Positions 60,002-64,000 of a stretch of 64,000 nucleotides of DNA are shown piece after piece; position 1 is the stretch's first letter, and each line of letters begins with the position of its first letter. Made by a program: the position numbers and the translations under genes. Under the pieces are notes generated by a model, which searched no databases, had not been told where the DNA came from, and saw only the letters and a list, made by a program, of their open reading frames with translations. Source of the DNA: Staphylococcus kloosii (GTDB lineage: Bacteria > Bacillota > Bacilli > Staphylococcales > Staphylococcaceae); contig NZ_CP027846.1 of assembly GCF_003019255.1 (NCBI RefSeq), positions 1,488,001 through 1,552,000 of the forward strand, given 5' to 3'.

Positions 60002-62278
60002 ATGATTAAACCAAAGTATAATTGGGATTTTAATACACCCGAAAATGAAATTTCAGCAGACACTGCCAAGAAATTAAAATTAACTCCTATTGTTAAACAA
60101 ATTTTAGAGAGTAAAAATATCGTCGACTATGATGAAGTCGAAGCGCTATTTAATAATAAGGTTATTAATCATGATCCTTGGTTACTAAGCGATATGAAAA
60201 AAGCAGTTGACCGAATTAATTTAGCAATCGATAAAAACGAAAAGATTCTTGTATATGGAGACTATGATGCAGATGGAGTTACATCAACGACTATTCTGGT
60301 ATCTACTTTAAGAGAATTAGGGGCGCACGTAGGTTGGTACATACCAAACCGATTTTCAGAAGGATATGGTCCAAATGAAATGGCCTTTAAGAACGCTTAC
60401 GATGAAGGTATTTCACTTATTATTACGGTAGATAATGGTATACAAGGACACAAAGAAGTAGAGAGTGTTCAGTCCTTAGGTGTCGATGTAATAATTACGG
60501 ACCATCATGAAATTGGCAGAACAATGCCAGACGCATATGCCATTGTACACCCAATGCATCCAGAGTTTGATTATCCATTTCAATATTTATGTGGAGCAGG
60601 CGTAGCTTATAAATTAGCTCAAGCTTTATTATCTCAACCACCACAGCAATTTTTAGGATTAGTCGCAATCGGTACAATTGCAGATTTAGTTTCTCTAACT
60701 GACGAAAACCGATCTCTCGTCAAACAAGGACTTGGTGTGTTAAATGAGCAATGCCCAGTATCGATAAAGGCATTATTAAACCAAGCAGGTTATACTGATG
60801 ACATTAATGAAGAAACAATTGGGTTTATTATCGGACCTAGGTTGAATGCAGTAGGTAGACTAGAAGATGCAGGTTTAGCTGCCGAATTATTAATGACTGA
60901 CGAACAAGAAGAAGCCACATTTTTAGCGGAACAAGTTGAGTTTTTTAATCAAGAACGTAAAGATATTGTGGCTAGTATTACTGAAGAAGCCTTAGCAATG
61001 GCAGAAGAACAAGTACAGCAACAAGCTAAATTTCTTCTATTAGCTAAAGAGGATTGGCACGAAGGTGTATTGGGTATTGTTGCGTCCAAAATTGTTGAAA
61101 CATACAGCTTACCAACACTTATATTAAATATTGATGAAGCACAAAATCATGCAAAAGGTTCAGCTCGTAGTATCGAACAAGTTTCAATGTTTGAAATTTT
61201 AACTGCCCATTCTGATTTAATTTCCAAATTTGGTGGCCACCATATGGCTGCTGGTGTCACGATGCCTATAGAAAACATTCAAAATTTAGCACAAGGCTTA
61301 AATTTATGGATGGAAGAATTAGCAAGTACAACTTCATTAGAACCTTCAAAAAAGGTTGATGTAAAAGTTAATGAAGCAGATATTAGTGTTGAAAACATTC
61401 AAGATATTCATAAACTAAGACCTTTTGGTACTGATTTTGAGAGCCCATGTTTCGAATTGTCAGATGTTATGGTGCGTCAATCTAAAGGTATTGGTCAGGA
61501 CAAGAAACATTTGAAATTATCGTTAGGAGATAGTAATTTACAAGCATTGTATTGGCAAAATGGCCATTTAAGTAATCAATTAAATACTGAACAACCCATT
61601 AATATTATTGGTACATTACAAATTAATGAGTGGAATGGCCATAAATCGCCACAATTTATGATCCAAGATTTAGCAAGTAATAAATTACAAATACTAGATT
61701 ATCGTAGTAAAAATAAGCTAGCTGAGATTAATGATAATGATAATGCTACTGCTTTTCTTATCCACCCGCATAACGAAAAATTAGGAGATAATTATTACTT
61801 TTATGGGGAAGCGATACAACATAATTATGAAAAATATGTCTTTAGAGATTTACCGTCAACAATTGATGATATTAAGCATAGTTTGAAAAGTATTAAAGCT
61901 TCACAAATATATTTAATGTTGAATCATCAACAATCTATATATTTTGAAGGCATGCCTAAAATGGAAAGTTTTAAGCAATGTTTTAAGGCACTTGCTACAA
62001 AAGGCGAAACAAATTTAGCACAAGATGGTATGCATTTATGTGAGTTCTTAAATGTAAAACCTAACATGTTGAAATTTATTTTAAAGGTATTTCTAGATTT
62101 AAACTTTATAAATGATGACAATGGTATAATAACAGTTAATAATCAAACGCAAAAACAACCTATCGACGCTAGTAAGTTTTATCAAGCACGACTAAATAGA
62201 ATAGAAGTTGAAAAAGTTTTATTATATCAAGATATAAAACAATTAAAGCAATGGTTAACAACCGAATTGACTGGTTAA
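60002..62278 (+). CDS. recJ: single-stranded-DNA-specific exonuclease RecJ
   Basis: RecJ degrades 5' single-stranded ends in recombination and repair. The 758-residue protein has the DHH-family catalytic motifs VYGDYDADGVTS (about 80-91), IITVDNG, ITDHHEIG, and the DHHA1 GGHHMAAG. An OB-fold and the long C-terminal region found in Firmicutes follow. The ATG at 60002 follows GAGGGAG; an in-frame GTG upstream at 59981 lacks a ribosome site. apt follows after 17 bp. Confidence 0.95.
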   Translation: MIKPKYNWDFNTPENEISADTAKKLKLTPIVKQILESKNIVDYDEVEALFNNKVINHDPWLLSDMKKAVDRINLAIDKNEKILVYGDYDADGVTSTTILVSTLRELGAHVGWYIPNRFSEGYGPNEMAFKNAYDEGISLIITVDNGIQGHKEVESVQSLGVDVIITDHHEIGRTMPDAYAIVHPMHPEFDYPFQYLCGAGVAYKLAQALLSQPPQQFLGLVAIGTIADLVSLTDENRSLVKQGLGVLNEQCPVSIKALLNQAGYTDDINEETIGFIIGPRLNAVGRLEDAGLAAELLMTDEQEEATFLAEQVEFFNQERKDIVASITEEALAMAEEQVQQQAKFLLLAKEDWHEGVLGIVASKIVETYSLPTLILNIDEAQNHAKGSARSIEQVSMFEILTAHSDLISKFGGHHMAAGVTMPIENIQNLAQGLNLWMEELASTTSLEPSKKVDVKVNEADISVENIQDIHKLRPFGTDFESPCFELSDVMVRQSKGIGQDKKHLKLSLGDSNLQALYWQNGHLSNQLNTEQPINIIGTLQINEWNGHKSPQFMIQDLASNKLQILDYRSKNKLAEINDNDNATAFLIHPHNEKLGDNYYFYGEAIQHNYEKYVFRDLPSTIDDIKHSLKSIKASQIYLMLNHQQSIYFEGMPKMESFKQCFKALATKGETNLAQDGMHLCEFLNVKPNMLKFILKVFLDLNFINDDNGIITVNNQTQKQPIDASKFYQARLNRIEVEKVLLYQDIKQLKQWLTTELTG

Positions 62279-62295
62279 ATTAGGAGGATTTTACA

Positions 62296-62814
62296 ATGGA
62301 TTTAAAGAAATATGTCTCAGAAGTTCAAGATTGGCCGAAAGAAGGGGTCAACTTTAAAGATATAACAACAATCATGGACAATGGTGAAGCTTACGGTTAC
62401 GCTACAGACCAAATTGTTGAATATGCAAAAGAAAAAGATGTTGATGTAGTAGTAGGACCTGAAGCGAGAGGATTTATTATAGGTTGTCCCGTTGCTTATT
62501 CTATGGGCATTGGGTTTGCGCCAGTACGTAAAGAAGGTAAGCTACCTCGTGAAGTTATCAAATATGAATATGATTTAGAGTATGGCAAGAATGTTTTAAC
62601 TATGCATAAAGACGCGATAGTACCAGGTCAACGTGTATTAATTACAGACGACTTGTTAGCAACAGGTGGTACGATTGAAGCGGCTATTAAGTTAGTCGAA
62701 AAGCTTGGTGGCATCGTGGTTGGTATCGCGTTTATTATTGAATTAAAATATCTAAATGGTATTGAAAAAATTAAAGACTATGATGTAATGAGTTTAATTT
62801 CTTACGATGAATAA
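62296..62814 (+). CDS. apt: adenine phosphoribosyltransferase
   Basis: Apt salvages adenine to AMP with PRPP. The 172-residue protein has the start WPKEGVNFKDITT, GPEARGFIIG, and the PRPP-binding loop RVLITDDLLATGGT (about 116-129). TAGGAGG precedes the ATG. The recJ-apt-relA order is conserved in Bacillales and links purine salvage with (p)ppGpp metabolism. It ends at a long terminator. Confidence 0.97.
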   Translation: MDLKKYVSEVQDWPKEGVNFKDITTIMDNGEAYGYATDQIVEYAKEKDVDVVVGPEARGFIIGCPVAYSMGIGFAPVRKEGKLPREVIKYEYDLEYGKNVLTMHKDAIVPGQRVLITDDLLATGGTIEAAIKLVEKLGGIVVGIAFIIELKYLNGIEKIKDYDVMSLISYDE

Positions 62815-62843
62815 AATGAATGTTTAATAAGCTTTTTGATATG

Positions 62844-62895
62844 GAAATAATAATATTACTAGGCAATAGGCCTGTAGTGTTATTATTTCTTTTTA
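62844..62895 (+). terminator. terminator of recJ-apt
   Basis: GAAATAATAA (62844-62853) pairs with TTATTATTTC (62880-62889), extended by TACTA/TAGTG-type pairs and AGGC/GCCT, followed by T's. Confidence 0.7.
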
Positions 62896-63092
62896 TTAAC
62901 GATGAATTAAAATTGTAATTATACGGAATAACAGTATTTATCATAGCAAAACAATTGTGTTTTCAAAGCATTTCAATTATGCTAGATTAAATTTATTATA
63001 ATTAGATTGTATTTGAACGTCATAACGCGTTTATTTATTTGCAAACATGTAGTATCATATAACTATTATTTGAAATTACATACATAAGTAAA

Positions 63093-63120
63093 TTGAATTA
63101 AAAGTTTGTCTACATATAAT
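63093..63120 (+). promoter_or_regulatory. relA promoter
   Basis: TTGAAT (63093-63098), a 16-base spacer and TATAAT (63115-63120) lie 52 bp before the relA GTG. Confidence 0.5.
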
Positions 63121-63172
63121 CAAAAATCATGAACATTTTTAGGTAATTAAAATTAAGTGTGGGGTGTCTTGA

Positions 63173-64000
63173 GTGAATAATGAATATCCATACAGTGCTG
63201 ACGAGGTACTATATAAAGCAAAATCATATTTATCAAAAGATCAATATGAATATGTATTAAAAAGCTATCATATTGCTTACGAAGCACATGAGGGTCAATT
63301 CCGTCAAAATGGCTTGCCATATATTATGCATCCTATTCAAGTAGCTGGTATTTTAACTGAAATGCACTTAGATGGACCAACAATTGTTGCTGGTTTTCTT
63401 CATGATGTTATTGAAGATACTCCTTATACTTTTGATGATGTTAAATCGATGTTCAATGAAGAAGTGGCAATCATTGTCGACGGTGTAACCAAACTAAAAA
63501 AAGTTAAGTATCGTTCAAAAGAAGAACAACAAGCAGAAAACCATAGAAAACTGTTTATAGCTATCGCAAAAGACGTTCGCGTTATTTTAGTTAAACTTGC
63601 GGATAGATTACATAATATGCGTACGTTAAAGGCGATGCGCAGAGATAAGCAAATTAGAACTTCTAAAGAAACATTAGAAATCTATGCACCTTTAGCACAT
63701 CGTTTAGGTATTAACACGATTAAATGGGAATTAGAAGATACGGCGCTTAGATATATAGATAGTGTTCAATATTTCAGAATTGTTAATTTAATGAAGAAAA
63801 AGCGTAGTGATCGAGAAGATTATATCCATAAAGCGATTAATAAAATAAGTTCTGAAATGGATAATATGAATATCGTCGGAGAAATTAACGGACGACCTAA
63901 ACATATTTATAGTATTTATCGCAAAATGGTAAAACAAAAGAAACAATTTGATCAAATCTTTGATTTACTTGCAGTCCGCGTCATAGTTAACTCTATTAAT
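63173..64000 (+). CDS. relA: bifunctional (p)ppGpp synthetase/hydrolase Rel, 3' end outside the window
   Basis: This is the long RSH enzyme that makes and degrades (p)ppGpp. The first 276 codons are present. They show the staphylococcal start NNEYPYSADEVLYKAKSYL and the HD hydrolase domain, with GFLHDVIEDT and VKLADRLHNMRTLKAM. The start of the synthetase domain (NGRPKHIYSIYRKM) is also present. The GTG at 63173 follows GGGGTG by 6 bases. A TTG at 63169 in another frame stops at once. The reading frame is open to the window edge. Confidence 0.95.
   Translation, partial: MNNEYPYSADEVLYKAKSYLSKDQYEYVLKSYHIAYEAHEGQFRQNGLPYIMHPIQVAGILTEMHLDGPTIVAGFLHDVIEDTPYTFDDVKSMFNEEVAIIVDGVTKLKKVKYRSKEEQQAENHRKLFIAIAKDVRVILVKLADRLHNMRTLKAMRRDKQIRTSKETLEIYAPLAHRLGINTIKWELEDTALRYIDSVQYFRIVNLMKKKRSDREDYIHKAINKISSEMDNMNIVGEINGRPKHIYSIYRKMVKQKKQFDQIFDLLAVRVIVNSIN

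Larger units (their letters stand above)
62815..63172. other. intergenic region between apt and relA
   Basis: 358 bp hold the apt terminator (62844-62895), AT-rich sequence with a TATAAT at 62997-63002, and a better promoter near 63093-63120. No ORF or conserved RNA was recognised. Confidence 0.6.

Noticed and set aside
62997..63002. TATAAT at 62997 as the main relA promoter
   Set aside because: No -35 lies at 16-18 bases; the pair at 63093-63120 is better, though an upstream start cannot be excluded.

Overview
The window is an AT-rich Firmicute chromosome segment whose gene order and protein sequences are those of the genus Staphylococcus. The evidence is the run pfkA-pyk-cycA-citZ-icd-phoPR-polA-mutM-coaE-gapB-nrdR-dnaB-dnaI-thrS-lysP-infC-rpmI-rplT-tig-clpX-engB-hemAXCDBL-tag-valS-folC-comC-radC-mreCD-rplU-prp-rpmA-obg-ruvAB-queA-tgt-yajC-secDF-recJ-apt-relA, a fused SecDF, and mreCD without mreB. 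Recalled S. aureus homologues are close but not identical. The block at 43.1-48.7 kb does not match what I recall of S. aureus, so I take this to be another Staphylococcus species. I cannot name it from sequence alone. No rRNA, tRNA, CRISPR array, prophage or intact insertion sequence was seen.

Layout. 0.1-7.3 kb holds central carbon metabolism: the pfkA-pyk glycolytic pair, a minus-strand amino-acid permease, and the citZ-icd TCA pair. 7.5-9.9 kb is phoPR. 10.0-14.2 kb is polA-mutM-coaE. 14.2-15.3 kb is gluconeogenic gapB, with a cre site and a CcpN-like dyad over its promoter. 15.5-18.3 kb is nrdR-dnaB-dnaI. 18.3-23.8 kb is rich in RNA control: a T-box before thrS, a lysine riboswitch before lysP, and an L20-type attenuator before infC-rpmI-rplT. 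23.9-29.1 kb holds a NUDIX protein, a helical-repeat protein, tig, clpX and engB. 29.3-35.4 kb is the full glutamate-to-uroporphyrinogen III operon hemAXCDBL. 35.6-43.0 kb has an AbrB-type transporter, tag, valS with a second T-box, folC, comC and radC.

The unusual part is 43.1-48.7 kb, between radC and mreC, where rod-shaped Bacilli carry mreB. Here there is a second FtsW-type SEDS polymerase, an LCP-family ligase and six small membrane or charged proteins. Two of these are too short for a 60-residue ORF cut-off. The SEDS gene is preceded by a 30-bp near-perfect palindrome with a DtxR/MntR/SirR-like core abutting its promoter. This is the best candidate for an undescribed system: a possibly metal-responsive cell-wall synthesis cassette at the vacated mreB locus.

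From 48.9 kb the core resumes: mreCD, rplU-prp-rpmA (with the L27 N-terminal extension that Prp removes), obg, an ACT-domain protein, ruvAB-queA-tgt-yajC, secDF, recJ, apt, and the start of relA, which runs off the right edge. Several starts are non-AUG; the most notable is infC, where spacing and homology favour AUA. All promoters, operators and RNA structures were found by eye and are predictions.
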